A stretch of DNA of 64,000 nt from Theocolax elegans. Lineage: Eukaryota; Arthropoda; Insecta; Hymenoptera; Cerocephalidae. Each line of letters starts with the position of its first letter. The first letter of the stretch is position 1. Positions 12,090-22,210 of this stretch are shown piece after piece. Where the stretch lies: the NCBI GenBank assembly GCA_026168455.1, contig CM047427.1:39126905-39190904 (forward strand). The letters are read 5' to 3'. Position numbers and translations under genes: made by a program. The notes below the pieces were generated by a model, which was not told the DNA's origin, searched no databases, and was given only the letters and a program-made list of their open reading frames with translations.

Positions 12090-12702
12090 TTTAGACGTAC
12101 TTGGTACGGCATCTGCCCCCCCCCCCCCGGAACTGTACTTCTCGGCAACGAGTTTGTACGGTTCATGTTATGCACACCATCGACAACTACCTTCCCCACC
12201 AAGGGCTCATTGTTGAGGACAATTTCCTTCTCCACCAAGGGCTTCTTGTCCTCTTTACTAGGTGTGTCACAACGGGGTGACGATGAGCAACAACCTAGGT
12301 CGTTCACTCCGATGGTGCTAAGCGGCTGAGATAACGATCTCTTTACGCTTTCTTCACCAATAATATCTCTGCTATCAGAGTATATTTGCCTTTGGAGTTC
12401 CTTAGACCAATCTTTAGCCTCACGCTTTTGTTGGTCTAATAAGGTTCCTTGTTCTGTTTTACCTTGCTAAGCTCGGGTGGGATTGACAGGTTGTGTTCTA
12501 AGAACTTTTCCATCTGTCCAATCCCCAGAACGTTTAGGATCCTTACACTCAGCCTTACTTTCAACACCAACTTCGGTCTGAGAGGGAATTTGATTTCCGT
12601 TAAGGACTTTAGAGAAGTCAGCAAAAGATTTGCTAGACTTCTTAAAGAGTTTAGAGGGTTCTCCAACCTTAAACTCTTGCCCTTGTAAACCATGCGGTTT
12701 AC
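12090..12702 (-). pseudogene. Gypsy-1 gag-pol linker, frame-disrupted
   Basis: After the Gag stop at 12703 the frame shifted by +1 stays open (QGQEFKVGEPSKLFKK...), so Gag and Pol appear to lie in different frames with pol at +1. It is cut by a TAG near 12470 and then reads on through NDLGCCSSSPRC to a G13 tract (C13 on the given strand, 12116-12128). Changing the length of that tract switches the frame into the protease. No conserved domain is recognised. Confidence 0.6.
12116..12128 (-). repeat. 13-base G tract at the gag-pol linker/protease frame switch
   Basis: Thirteen consecutive C on the plus strand. The upstream linker frame and the protease frame differ exactly across this tract. 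It is either a replication or sequencing indel, or a slippery tract that lets some products change frame. Confidence 0.8.
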
Positions 12703-13968
12703 TTACTGCAGTGCAGGGCGCCCGGGGCAGCTCGGGTGCCCTGTGTTCAGGTTTCCCACGTTTTGGAGGAATCTGACGCAGTTAGGACATGTTTGGAGTG
12801 TAACGCCACTAGTTCCACACAGCTGGCACTCATTTGCTACCAATTCAGTAGAGCACTGCTCAGCGGAGTGCCCAATGTTTTCGCATCGGTAGCATGTTCG
12901 GCTCGGGCAATCCGACGACCTATGACCGACTTTTTGGCATGTGAAATACACGCCGACAAAGTTGGTACTCAGGTTCGTTGGGTTTACTGCCGTCGCCTGT
13001 GGTTGCACATACCTCACCAGGTTTTGTGCCATTTGTGGGACAAAAACATTTTGCTGGGGCAGTTGAGAATTCGTCAAAACACGTCTTTCTCTTTTGCCCG
13101 AGCTCTGTTCTTGTTGCTCAGGTGACTGTTGAGAAACAGGCACGTACGATACGGATTTCGAATTGTGAGCACTCACTCCATTATTCGATTTGCCGTATCG
13201 TTTCTGAAAACTATTAGCGACGTTGGAAGTACCGTACACAGCGGCTGCTTCGTATTCGCTTGAAGAAGAGTTTGGCGAGTTTTTCGCACTTTTCTTGCTC
13301 TTCTTTTTAATAGTTTTCTTCGACGACTGTTTATCCGAATGAGAAGACTCATCCTTACTCTTTTCGGTAACAGTCGCCACTTTACCCGAAACTCGTGCTC
13401 CACCACTCTGTTTCGGGAAAGCTTCTGGTACGAGCTTCTCGCGCTTAACGTTGGAACTGGAGAATTTCGTGTCCCATGTTAAATGCTGCTCGTACTCTTT
13501 ACCGTAGCTTGGCAAATCAGAGAAATTCCTGATTTGTCGTACTGGTATGTACCTACGGTAATCTGGCCTCATCTGCGAGTAGGCCATCTTCACTTGTTGT
13601 TCTAATGAGGGAGGGCATTTAAATTTATTTACGATCGCTCTGAAACAGTTCAAGAACGTCGTAGCCTTTTCTCCCTCATTTTGTGTTCTTGATCGAAGTT
13701 CCATGAATAAATCTTCGTCATTTATTATACGGCCATACTCATTTAGGAACTCGATCTCAAAATCACGCCAATCTCGAAGAGATGGCTGAACTGTTCTATA
13801 CCAGAACAGTGCTGATTTTGAGAACACATTGGGCAGGGCACTGAACATCCTGCGATCTGAGAACTCGTTGTCATTTCTGAAATCGTGCAAATGGTTCAGA
13901 AACTCTTCCGCGTCCTTTTTGGTCTCACCATCAAAGGACATGTTCCAGTTCGCAGCTCTCGTGCGCAC
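12703..13968 (-). CDS. Gypsy-1 Gag: capsid and nucleocapsid part
   Basis: Structural protein that packages element RNA. WNMSFDGETKKDAEEFL and ALFWYRTVQPSLRDW match the start of the Ty3/Gypsy capsid domain. The C-terminus has a CCHC knuckle (CFTCQKVGHRSSDC), a second (CYRCENIGHSAEQC) and a CxxC...CP.C unit (CQLCGTSGVTLQTCPNC). The middle is Ser/Lys-rich (KKTIKKKSKKSAKN). There is no true ATG at the beginning: the frame overlaps the end of the upstream 520-codon frame by 38 bases, which suggests either ribosomal frameshifting inside gag or a one-base indel near 13970. Open over its whole length. Confidence 0.85.
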   Translation of the reverse strand: MRTRAANWNMSFDGETKKDAEEFLNHLHDFRNDNEFSDRRMFSALPNVFSKSALFWYRTVQPSLRDWRDFEIEFLNEYGRIINDEDLFMELRSRTQNEGEKATTFLNCFRAIVNKFKCPPSLEQQVKMAYSQMRPDYRRYIPVRQIRNFSDLPSYGKEYEQHLTWDTKFSSSNVKREKLVPEAFPKQSGGARVSGKVATVTEKSKDESSHSDKQSSKKTIKKKSKKSAKNSPNSSSSEYEAAAVYGTSNVANSFQKRYGKSNNGVSAHNSKSVSYVPVSQQSPEQQEQSSGKRERRVLTNSQLPQQNVFVPQMAQNLVRYVQPQATAVNPTNLSTNFVGVYFTCQKVGHRSSDCPSRTCYRCENIGHSAEQCSTELVANECQLCGTSGVTLQTCPNCVRFLQNVGNLNTGHPSCPGRPALQ

Positions 13969-15493
13969 CCTGTCCGATCGTGCGTTCGGTTATCGTCTTC
14001 ACGATACCTGGCCTGGCTTCGTAGGACTCTCTTTCCCGACGGTCGTCTCTATTATCCGTCCGGGAACTCCTACGCCTACTGGTAGAAGGATTCCTACTCT
14101 CTTGTCGGCCTTCAGCCGCCCTACGAGAATCGGATCTCCTACGAGCCGGTTCGCGATCAGACTGATACCCATCGGACGAATACGTCTGAGTGCACTGATC
14201 GCAAGTGGCCACCGCACGTTTCTCTCGAGGCGTTTCTCTACGTCTGTCCGACCTCTTTTTGTGACCTTGCTCCGGAATTTCCGGCTGTGCTCGGTCGTCG
14301 AGTTTACGGTTGGACTGACGTTTATGAGTACGTCTCTCCGTACAGCTGTCACGACGTTCATCGTCGCTTGAGGCTCTACTCACAGAACGATGGTATCGTG
14401 ACTTTCTGTTTGGAGTCGTGTACTCACGCCTCTCTCTTCTATCTTGTCCTTCACAAGTCTTAGAAGAGATCTCACGACGTCTCTGTTCAAACCTCGGTTT
14501 TTCGTAAGATTGAACACTGACGTCATTAGGAAGGTCATATCCATTCCTATCATCAACAAATTGGCGTTCGGTTGTATTAGCCTCGGGTTGCCTGGTGTCG
14601 TATTGTCTAGAGGTGTATCCTCGTGACGTACGACGGTCAGCTTCCGTCTGCGAACACAAGCCAAAATGTTGTGTTGACACTACACTCTCTCTAGTGCCAA
14701 GATGGCCGCTGTTTCTCTGCTCTTCAATTGGGAGGTAATGTGCGAGTGCATAAAAACCTCCGTGTTGAGCAGTCGTCACGGTCGTAACCGTCGACGTAGT
14801 GGTTGTGCACGAAGTTGCAGCCACCGAAACAGGAACATAAGGGATTGCAGTCGTGGTCATGTTTGCTCCCAGTACCTCACCAAACCGTTTAGGTATAGCA
14901 CCTGTTGATGCCAACCTCGGGCTTTGTGCAGTACTCATTGGCGAGTTTCTAGACTGACCACTTGGTGACAGAGCTCCATCTTCTTCAGGAATAAGTGCTC
15001 TGTCACTAGCAACCCTTTCGCGATCCGACATTTCGGACTCGCAGGAAACTTCCGTTCCTGATGGGACCACACTCCCTTTCCTGGAACGGGGTTTCCTAAT
15101 TTCCCATAGTTCCTGACATACTAGAGGTTTATGTGCAGGCTCTGCCCTTACATTCTCATCGTATTCAGGGAACCATGGTATTTCCAGATTAATGTCTACA
15201 CATCTTATCCGGTGACGCAAAAGGCGTTCGCGACACTCCGCCACTTCGCCATTTGCGTTTAAACTCAGATGCTCCAATTGGGCATACACTGCCTCAATCG
15301 GAAGCTTCTTCGTTTCCCGACGAATATCCCTAGCTATGCGTGATTCACGCATAAGCTGGGCCATTCGGGCTTCATAGCTGCTGGCCATTATTTTTTTGAC
15401 CAGCAGCAGCCGACGTGTTACGTCGGGAGAAGTACTCGCAACCGGGATTTCAGATGAAATCCCTAGTGTTTCAAATACTTCGGAAGTATCCAA
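13931..15493 (-). CDS. Gypsy-1 Gag: N-terminal Arg/Ser-rich part
   Basis: A 520-codon frame starting at an ATG (MDTSEVFETLG). Residues about 65-95 (IEAVYAQLEHLSLNANGEVA) have the spacing of a SAP-like helix-extended motif often found at the start of insect Gypsy Gags. The C-terminal half is extremely rich in Arg, Ser, Asp and Glu. It stops just after the next frame has opened; together they probably represent one Gag. The AT-rich leader lies upstream. Confidence 0.75.
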   Translation of the reverse strand: MDTSEVFETLGISSEIPVASTSPDVTRRLLLVKKIMASSYEARMAQLMRESRIARDIRRETKKLPIEAVYAQLEHLSLNANGEVAECRERLLRHRIRCVDINLEIPWFPEYDENVRAEPAHKPLVCQELWEIRKPRSRKGSVVPSGTEVSCESEMSDRERVASDRALIPEEDGALSPSGQSRNSPMSTAQSPRLASTGAIPKRFGEVLGANMTTTAIPYVPVSVAATSCTTTTSTVTTVTTAQHGGFYALAHYLPIEEQRNSGHLGTRESVVSTQHFGLCSQTEADRRTSRGYTSRQYDTRQPEANTTERQFVDDRNGYDLPNDVSVQSYEKPRFEQRRREISSKTCEGQDRRERREYTTPNRKSRYHRSVSRASSDDERRDSCTERRTHKRQSNRKLDDRAQPEIPEQGHKKRSDRRRETPREKRAVATCDQCTQTYSSDGYQSDREPARRRSDSRRAAEGRQESRNPSTSRRRSSRTDNRDDRRERESYEARPGIVKTITERTIGQGAHESCELEHVL

Positions 15494-15505
15494 TTTTCAA
15501 CTGGA

Positions 15506-15540
15506 AATTATTTTATTGGACTCACCACAATAAAATAATT
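15506..15540 (-). repeat. perfect 12 bp hairpin just upstream of gag
   Basis: Arms AATTATTTTATT and AATAAAATAATT with an 11-base loop containing ACTCAC. Confidence 0.8.
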
Positions 15541-15762
15541 ATTACTCCCAACGAGTAAAAAAAAAATTTGGTGTCGGCTCAATTACAATAAATTGTAAAT
15601 ATGCACCGACTAGTGTACCAACAAAATTAATTCACTTAATTAAAATCCAAAAGATTTTCTTTAAAAGGAATTTATTTCGTCCTTAGAAGGACAAAATAAT
15701 TAAATTTTGTTGGTTAAAGTTGTGGCAAATCACACACTTAACACTTGTACCAAATTAAAATT

Positions 15763-15795
15763 AATTATTTAACTTACTCACAAGTCTAAATAATT
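15763..15795 (-). repeat. leader hairpin, AATTATTTA family, copy 1
   Basis: Arms AATTATTTAACT and AGTCTAAATAATT (one bulged C). The loop holds ACTCAC. Confidence 0.75.
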
Positions 15796-15805
15796 AATGT
15801 TTATA

Positions 15806-15841
15806 ATAGTGTCTTGTGACTCACACACACCAAGACTCTAT
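15806..15841 (-). repeat. leader hairpin, CTTG/CAAG family, copy 1
   Basis: Arms ATAGTGTCTTG and CAAGACTCTAT, one mismatch, loop with ACTCAC. Confidence 0.75.
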
Positions 15842-16099
15842 ACAATTGCTTCTGCAAGCAAAAATAATTAATTATTAACAAAAAGAAATCTTTAAATTAT
15901 TTCAATATCGTCGGTATTTTACCAGTAATGGTAAATTTAACGATTTCCCAAAATATCTCTCTCACCAGTTATAATCCAAAAGATTCCTCACTGGCGAAAA
16001 GAATTTATTTTGTTATGGAAAATGAAATAATTAAAGTTTCAATCTATTAATAAATACAGAACAACAAATTATAAAGGAAGAAAAGACAAAGAAAAATTA

Positions 16100-16132
16100 A
16101 ATTATTTAACTCACTAACGAGCCTAAATAATT
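16100..16132 (-). repeat. leader hairpin, AATTATTTA family, copy 2
   Basis: Arms AATTATTTA and TAAATAATT flank a loop with ACTCAC. Confidence 0.75.
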
Positions 16133-16151
16133 AATTTTAAAATAAATATAA

Positions 16152-16200
16152 AAATAAATACAGTGCCTTGTGATTCACACACACCAAGACACTATTTATT
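16152..16200 (-). repeat. leader hairpin, CTTG/CAAG family, copy 2, long stem
   Basis: Left arm aaataaatacagtgccttg pairs with right arm caagacactatttatt with two mismatches; the loop has ATTCAC. The distal stem differs from copy 1 but still pairs. Confidence 0.75.
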
Positions 16201-16505
16201 ATTTTGCTTTTCCAAGCCCAAAACAACCAAAAAAAATTTCCTTTATAATTTACACTACAATACAAACACAAATTTAATTAAATTACTTCAATAGTAAGGG
16301 TATTTACGAAATGTTGTAAATCCCGTATGGTTTGCAACAAAATAATTATTTCACTAATTGTCGTCCCAAACGACAATTTTTCAGCGAAATATATTTATTT
16401 TATCCTAAAAAGGACTAAATAAATAATTTATCTTGCTACCAAGTTGAAATAATTTATATTTCCTTTTTTTTTAAAATAAATTGAACGAAAAGGAAATGGA
16501 AATTT

Positions 16506-16538
16506 AATTATTTAACTTGCTAACAAGTCTAAACAATT
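16506..16538 (-). repeat. leader hairpin, AATTATTTA family, copy 3
   Basis: Arms AATTATTTAACTT and AAGTCTAAACAATT, one bulge and one mismatch. Confidence 0.7.
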
Positions 16539-16590
16539 AAATTTATACACCGAATTATTTTACTCAAACACACCCAAAAAAAAATTATAA

Positions 16591-16627
16591 CCAATTATTT
16601 AACTAACAAACAAGTCTAAATAATTGG
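16591..16627 (-). repeat. leader hairpin, AATTATTTA family, copy 4
   Basis: Arms CCAATTATTTA and TAAATAATTGG. Here the outer pairs are CC/GG instead of the TT/AA seen in another copy, a compensatory change. Confidence 0.8.
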
Positions 16628-16778
16628 CAAAAACGTGTGGAGATATAATTTAAACACACAAAAAAGAAAAAGAAAGTTTTCTTACAGATATTAAAATTTC
16701 ACGGCAAATAACGAATACAAAATATTAGGTTAAATGCCGACCATTAAAATACATGTAAAAAAAAAAACTTTTTAATTT

Positions 16779-16912
16779 AATTATTTAACTCACTCTCGAG
16801 TCTAAATAATTATATATTATAACTCTTGTATCTTTGCGGAACAATCACACAAAGATACTTAACATTAATGGTTTAACTTGCAAAAAGTCTAAACAATTAA
16901 AACGAGTTATAA
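16779..16912 (-). repeat. leader unit A: hairpin plus three-way junction
   Basis: A hairpin at 16779-16811 is followed by an outer stem TTATAACTC (16817-16825) / GAGTTATAA (16904-16912). It encloses the stem GTATCTTTG / CAAAGATAC (16828-16836, 16850-16858) and a TTTAACTT / AAGTCTAAA stem. Confidence 0.75.
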
Positions 16913-17039
16913 AAAAAATTTTTCTCACACTCAAAAATTTACAAAAATATATTACAAGTATCGTGAACAGTAATACTCAATAAATACCAAATATTAAATT
17001 AAGTAATTACTGTCAGACAATTGTAATACAAATAATTTT

Positions 17040-17171
17040 AATTATTTTACTCACACACGAGTTTAAATAATTAATATTACAACTATTGTAACTTTGCGGC
17101 TGATTCACACAAAGTTACTTACTGTTAATTATTTAACTTGCAAACAAGTCTAAATAATTAACAATAGTTGT
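17040..17171 (-). repeat. leader unit B: hairpin plus three-way junction
   Basis: Same architecture as unit A, 261 bases on. Hairpin 17040-17072, then outer stem ACAACTATTG (17079-17088) / CAATAGTTGT (17162-17171), perfect over 10 pairs. It encloses TAACTTTG / CAAAGTTA and TTAATTATTTA / TAAATAATTAA. Sequences of the stems differ from unit A, yet pairing is kept. Confidence 0.8.
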
Positions 17172-17480
17172 AAAATATATTGTATACACAAAAATTTATA
17201 CATATATTATAAAAATAAATAGTAATAAATAATATATACAATTACTAAATTATAATTACATATAATATATGTCAGGGAGGGGAGAAAGCAACACCAATTT
17301 CGCTCTCGAACTCAAAAAAAAACCAATTAAAATTTCGCCGCGTCCCGTATACAAAGAAAACAAAATTATTTAAATTTTCTTTAAAAGGGAGGGGGTGGGG
17401 CAACTACCTCTCCCGAAAGGATCTATTTGAAAACACTCTCACACCATAAATCTCAGATAAATCCCGCGCGGGAACGAATT

Positions 17481-18035
17481 TATTTTATTAAAACGAAATA
17501 AAAATAATTCGCCGCAGTGGTTTCTATCGGCGAAACCAGCTGCGAAGACTTATACACGCGCGAAGGGGCTAGGCGATCGCGCTATCTCTCTCACTCACAC
17601 ACCTATAGCCCGCCTAGTACCTTACTCCGATCCTCCGCGACTAGGGATTCTCTCTCTCTCACTCCCACTCGCGGGCGCAATCGGAGAGAGCCGATGATGA
17701 TCGGCTCACGCAGTCTTTTCCGTTCGCTGTTCGGGGGGGATTCTCGCTGCCCGCGATCCGCGGCGCAAGCTACTCTCTCCCTACTTTGCTGCTCCCATAC
17801 AAGCTAGCAAAGATCTCCCGGCAAGCTTGCGATCGAGAGAGACCGATCTCGGTGAGATCGGGCGCTTCCGGCTGAACACGGTCGCGCACGATCTCTCTCC
17901 CGATATACCGGTGTACACCTCTCCTCGGATACCCGAGCAAGAGGGGGTGTACTCCGGTATAGAGACGCGTCTCACACGCCGTCTCTCGTGCTCTCTCTCT
18001 CTCTCTCTCACTCTAACTCTTTAACTCGTAATACA

Positions 18036-18084
<49 letters not shown>

Positions 18085-18181
18085 CTCAACCCGCTCACGT
18101 TTCGCCGCGACACTGCTCGCGCGCGAAAAGATGGCCGACAAATTTTACTTTAATTTAAATCGGTGAGGACGAAACCGAACG
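17481..18181 (-). other. GC-rich proximal part of the Gypsy-1 leader with (CT)n tracts
   Basis: GC-rich sequence between the primer site and the hairpin region, with no convincing ORF. It contains two CT microsatellites (about 17988-18010 and 18048-18080). Confidence 0.6.
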
Positions 18182-18198
18182 TCCTGTCACGGTCGCCA
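18182..18198 (-). promoter_or_regulatory. primer-binding site of Gypsy-1, tRNA-Arg type
   Basis: On the minus strand TGGCGACCGTGACAGGA, two bases after the LTR end. It is complementary to a tRNA 3' end of the form ...CACGGTCG-CCA, as in insect tRNA-Arg(UCG) from memory. Its TGG start and position right next to the LTR are those of a minus-strand primer site. Confidence 0.75.
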
Positions 18199-18200
18199 TT

Positions 18201-19080
18201 TGTGACGTGGTATTCGCGAACCCGATTAAATTAATTAATTTATATAATTAATATTAACCGTTGGGCCGCGTTGCCCAATACCGCGCACACAAGTTATTTA
18301 GTTTTTCGAACTGCGGGCTGTCGCCAGGAACGCGAGTTCGCTGGGACGCACGGTATGGAGGATTCGGGCGATCCTCCTTGCCTCGACACGATTTAAATTA
18401 ATATAACGTCGGCGGGAGCGGGGAGAATAAAATAAACACGCTTAATTAAAAATAAAATAAAAGAAATGTTTATTTTATATAAAATAATTAACAAAATGGC
18501 CACTCAGGCCGTGTGCCGCGACAATACAGAATACGCGCGGGCGGAAGTCCCGGGAAACCTGCCGGATCGAGATCGCCTGCGACAGGTTTCGCTCCCAGGA
18601 ACCGCTGTTCGAGTACCGTCGTACCCGAACACACTCCCGAGGTTCACACACACACAAGGGAGGGGGAGGGTCACGATAGTAAATGTCACTTACCGGTGAC
18701 GCTCCTCGGGGATGGCCCAGCCAATCCTCGGCGACTGGTCGACCTCCTTGACAAGGGGACGACCGGTGGTTGAGGTGGTGAAGGCGGCCCTTGCCGCGGC
18801 GAGCGAGTCGCGATCCGCGGTATCACTCGCGCACGACCCCGTCCTTGATTCACACACACACACAAACACACACCAAACTGTACGGACACGCGTTCAGTCC
18901 ACCCGGGTCTCCGCACCTAGCTCTGCTCCGGAACAACCGTTCACAGAGCTTAATGCAGGAGGGGGTGGGGCGCACTCTCGGCACTCACGAGCAGTACGGA
19001 ACGTCTCGACAATATAACAATCCGTCCCGATCGACGTGTTTTTCTAATTAAGACGACTTCTAATTAACTATTTATTACAG
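18201..19080 (-). repeat. 5' LTR of Gypsy-1
   Basis: Begins TGTGACGTGG at 18201 on the plus strand, i.e. ends ...CACA next to the primer site on the element strand. About 0.88 kb, with a GC-rich middle and a polyadenylation signal AATAAA at 18469-18474 (element strand). A consensus splice donor G|GTAAGTGA lies at 18693/18694. The right edge is uncertain (ttattaca near 19079 is one choice) because the second LTR is not in the window. Confidence 0.65.
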
Positions 19081-20079
19081 CTGTTGAGACTTCTATGATG
19101 TTGCACGGTGCTCCGACATTTACCAATATCGTGAAATTGTGCGCCTGCACTGTATTTGTTAGAAATCTATCCAATGTTTGCAAATTTTAATTAAATCATT
19201 GTTGCCTGTTAACTAAGAGAGGTTATGTTTGAGATCGTATTTTTTAAAATCTAAGCACATTTTAACAAAATTCAAACTTTTGTACTTATAATTTATTTAA
19301 TATATGTATTACAAATATGCCTCTACTGCGTTTATAGATTATCGTTATATTAAAAAATAGTAATAGGAGAAATAGTGAGTGTAATATACAGGTGTCGGCA
19401 TAGTAGGATTTAATTCAGGTATGACATCCCCTTAAGGAGTCAAAACAAATAGAGCAAAATTACTGCATATATTAGACGTTACAAACACACGAAACTATTT
19501 CGAAAACAAAAACATTTACTGAGCATTTAAATTTCATATAATTGGGTAATAAGTCTTATACAAAAATTGAATATCTTCTTTTAGATTTATATTATTGGTA
19601 TCCAATTTAATATATATCATTTCAGAAATTAATCTTTAATTGTAGTTATTCTCTACATTTAACATCTTAGCATAATCGTAATCAAATTGCTATTAAACAA
19701 TGTTTTATGTTGATTAATAACAGATTTATGATTATTACTTTGTCTATGTTTAATTATTCTAAGACACACGATAATTTTCAAAACCAAATTTCCAAATAAG
19801 ATTATTTTGATCCCATTATTTTTCTTGGTCTTTTCCCAATCTAATTATAGACTTTAACTGCTTATTTACAATTTGTGTCACTTAAATATTATAAGAACAT
19901 AAACTGTTGGGCAACTTATCAAAATTTTTTGTAAATAGTAGGGACACATATGCCATATGATTCAGTTTGAAAATCTGTTGATTAATGCCCTGAATCAATT
20001 TTAATTTTTTTTAATATTTTAACATCGCTCTTTTTGTGCACGTGTTGAAAATACATTCCCCAGTGGTGCTTGTATCAAT
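19081..20079. other. AT-rich, no feature recognised
   Basis: About 1 kb of AT-rich sequence with no long frame, motif or clear repeat. Confidence 0.5.
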
Positions 20080-20159
20080 CGGCCGGGGCTTGGAATGGAA
20101 CTAGGGACCGCGAGATTACGAGCCCAACTAACGCTCTAACCAACTGAGACATTGCATGC
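20080..20159 (-). repeat. tRNA-like sequence (pseudo-tRNA or SINE head)
   Basis: The minus strand carries TGTCTCAGTTGGTTAGAGCG, a good polymerase III A box in a D-arm setting. About 35 bases on is a weaker B-box-like GGTCCCTAGTTCCATTCC. Acceptor ends do not pair and no terminator follows closely, so it is not a working tRNA. Confidence 0.5.
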
Positions 20160-20894
20160 CTCAATTTTAATTTGTTTTTGCATGTGTTGAACATTGTTTT
20201 TAAAAAATTTCATGAGATAATTAATTTAGCCTCGGTGATAATTGAATCGACAATGCGTCATTGCACGTAGTAGTCTATCGAGGCTCGACAATTCATCAAT
20301 TGGCACACGCACGTGAGCCGACAGGCTCGAATTACTCGGTCATCATGAAGCGATTCCGCAGAAACACCAGGGCCATTTGATGAGGGCCAACCGTCTAGTG
20401 GTCGGCACAACCACGAGGGCCCGTTCCACCAGTGTTTATGCACACCGAGCTAGGAGCTCATAATTCCTCGAGTAGCAGCGTCAGCTGGATTTTCTGGAGT
20501 CTGTGATGACAAGAAGTACATAAAACACAAGATGCCGCCCGCCGTAAGATGTCAGATTGTCAGACGAGGCACTTTTCATGGTTAACTTATGTACGTGACA
20601 ACCAGGAGCGCATGAGACACAAGAAGCCGCCCACCGCAACACGTCAGACAGCAGTAGTATATGATTATGCACACATATCTCGAATTTTTCGCGTAAACCT
20701 GTAGGCATAGCTTGAAGAACGTTCTTGCGCGCATGCGCACATGGTAACTCACGCGTGTGAGTGGAACATAAAAAAAAGCCGTCGACACGAAAATAAACTC
20801 AAAATATTCACTCACATGAGATGATCCGGCTAGAAAGACCAATGTAATTCCAGGAATTGAAGATGACACGTGGTTGAATGAGAACTACCATTTC
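20160..20894. other. unassigned sequence with an imperfect internal duplication
   Basis: A roughly 60-base block at about 20505-20565 (acacaagatgccgcccgccg) recurs at about 20590-20650 (acacaagaagccgcccaccg). No ORF or known element is recognised. Confidence 0.45.
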
Positions 20895-22210
20895 TTAACC
20901 TTTTAAGGACGGGGGTTTTGACAAAACAAATTTGTGCATAAAATGTGTTTTCACCCGTCTGGAACGTAAATCCAATGTTAAAAATTTAATTTGGCGAGTT
21001 CGGAGTGCTTTTAGACGTATTTGGATGTGCTGAATGCGAAAAAAATATCAAAAATTGTTCAGGAGACATCCTTGACCTTGAAAATTGTATTTCAAGGTCA
21101 ACTTTATTACTTGTAGTATTTTAGTCTAAAAATGATATGCATTACATGCATTTTTATGACTGATGTATTATGAAAAAATATATTAGTTTTCGCTCTTAGC
21201 GTGACCCAGAATCAATAGCGTTGATTTGGCGAAAATTTGATCCCTTTGGAGTGCTTTATTTCCGTGAGCCCCTTGCCTCTCACCTCCAAATATTTGACTT
21301 TATGATACTGTCTCTTTTGTGTGATATTCTTCAAAACATGGAGCTACGCATAAAAGAATATTACAATCAGAGCACATGTATTTTGTTCGACTAGTAATTT
21401 TACGTAAAGCAAACAGATGACACCTTCGACTTGTAGTAAACTTTGGAAAATGACAACCAACTAATCGAAGTAGGAGGGCTAACAAGACGAGAAATGCTAT
21501 CATTAGTATTGTCCAATTTCAATAATGATCTAACAACCGATATTCGGAATGAAGGAAAGGGCATTGGTATTTTATTTTTTATTTTATATAAAGAATGACC
21601 ATTAGATAAACTTAGATCAATAAGATGGAAAAATAACTGGCGATACTATTTTATTCTTTTTCTAACTGTTTCGGTTATAGACAATTGTCTCTCTACATTG
21701 TCAAGACCACCCATATTTTGGTTGTATTCATGGATGCATCGTGGTTTTATAAGATCCTCATTGGTGGTACAGAACTCGGGTTCGTGCACAGTTGTAAGCA
21801 TGCAAACACTACACTTATCTTGCCACCTGATTGTCATCCACAAATAATTATGAGCAACTTGAACTTCACCTTGCTCTAATTTATTTTCTAATTTTGGCAT
21901 TCCTATTCTATTTGTTCTTATCCTGCAACACATTCCTGTATCGCGATCATGCAAAAATTCTGCCAATATATGAGACGTATACCAGTTATCTATGTATATG
22001 GCATGACCTTTGTAAAAATAAGGTTGTAAGAAATGAGCAACAATATCCCCAGTAACACCCAAATTAAACTTCTGATAATCAGTATCAGCGCCAGTGTAGA
22101 CAATAAAACCCAAAATGAAGTCAGTCTCACAGTCTAATAATTCAAAAAGTTTGATGCCAAACCGATATTTTTTAAAGAAGTATACTGCTTGAATCGAAGC
22201 CTGCTTTCAG
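20895..22210 (-). mobile_element. piggyBac-family transposon, 5' truncated
   Basis: The transposase remnant (21300-22207) is followed toward the left by an untranslated tail ending at TTAA (20895-20898) plus ccttttaaggacggggg, in the style of a piggyBac terminus. The matching right end was not found; the frame begins after a stop near 22208, so the 5' half is missing. Confidence 0.7.
21300..22207 (-). pseudogene. piggyBac transposase (DDE_Tnp_1_7), C-terminal half
   Basis: Cut-and-paste transposase that targets TTAA. Visible: FGIKLFELLDCETDFILGF, the block AIYIDNWYTSHILAEFL, then IHEYNQNMGGLDNVERQLS, all typical of the piggyBac catalytic core. The frame ends at a stop at 21646 after RKRIK. 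The cysteine-rich C-terminal domain (YMCSDCNILLCVAPCFEEYH) is found in another frame at 21300-21503. So at least one stop and one frameshift occur, and the N-terminal half is absent. It cannot make an active enzyme. Confidence 0.88.

Larger units (their letters stand above)
15494..17480 (-). other. Gypsy-1 leader: hairpin-dense, AT-rich region
   Basis: About 2 kb between the gag ATG and the GC-rich part of the leader has no ORF but is crowded with inverted repeats: perfect or near-perfect arms of 7-13 bases with 6-14 base loops. A motif with arms AATTATTTA / TAAATAATT recurs eight or more times, and its arms change together between copies. Many loops contain ACTCAC or ATTCAC. I infer folded RNA (packaging, translation or stability) because the element's plus-strand RNA contains this region. 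Individual stems are listed separately. Confidence 0.65.
7178..19080 (-). mobile_element. Gypsy-1: Ty3/Gypsy LTR retrotransposon, 3' LTR missing
   Basis: Read right to left: LTR (18201 to about 19080), two-base gap, primer-binding site (18182-18198), a 2.7 kb leader, gag in two overlapping frames (15493-12703), a linker with a C13 tract, protease-RT-RNase H (12089-10028), integrase (9988-8954), and a further 513-codon ORF (8765-7224). Domain order PR-RT-RH-IN identifies Ty3/Gypsy. The left LTR is absent; sequence after the last ORF runs into a TTAA end at 7174-7177. Pol is damaged by two in-frame TAG codons and a small deletion at the RT/RNase H joint, so this copy is not autonomous. The right boundary (ttattaca near 19079) is a guess because the partner LTR is missing. 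Confidence 0.85.
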
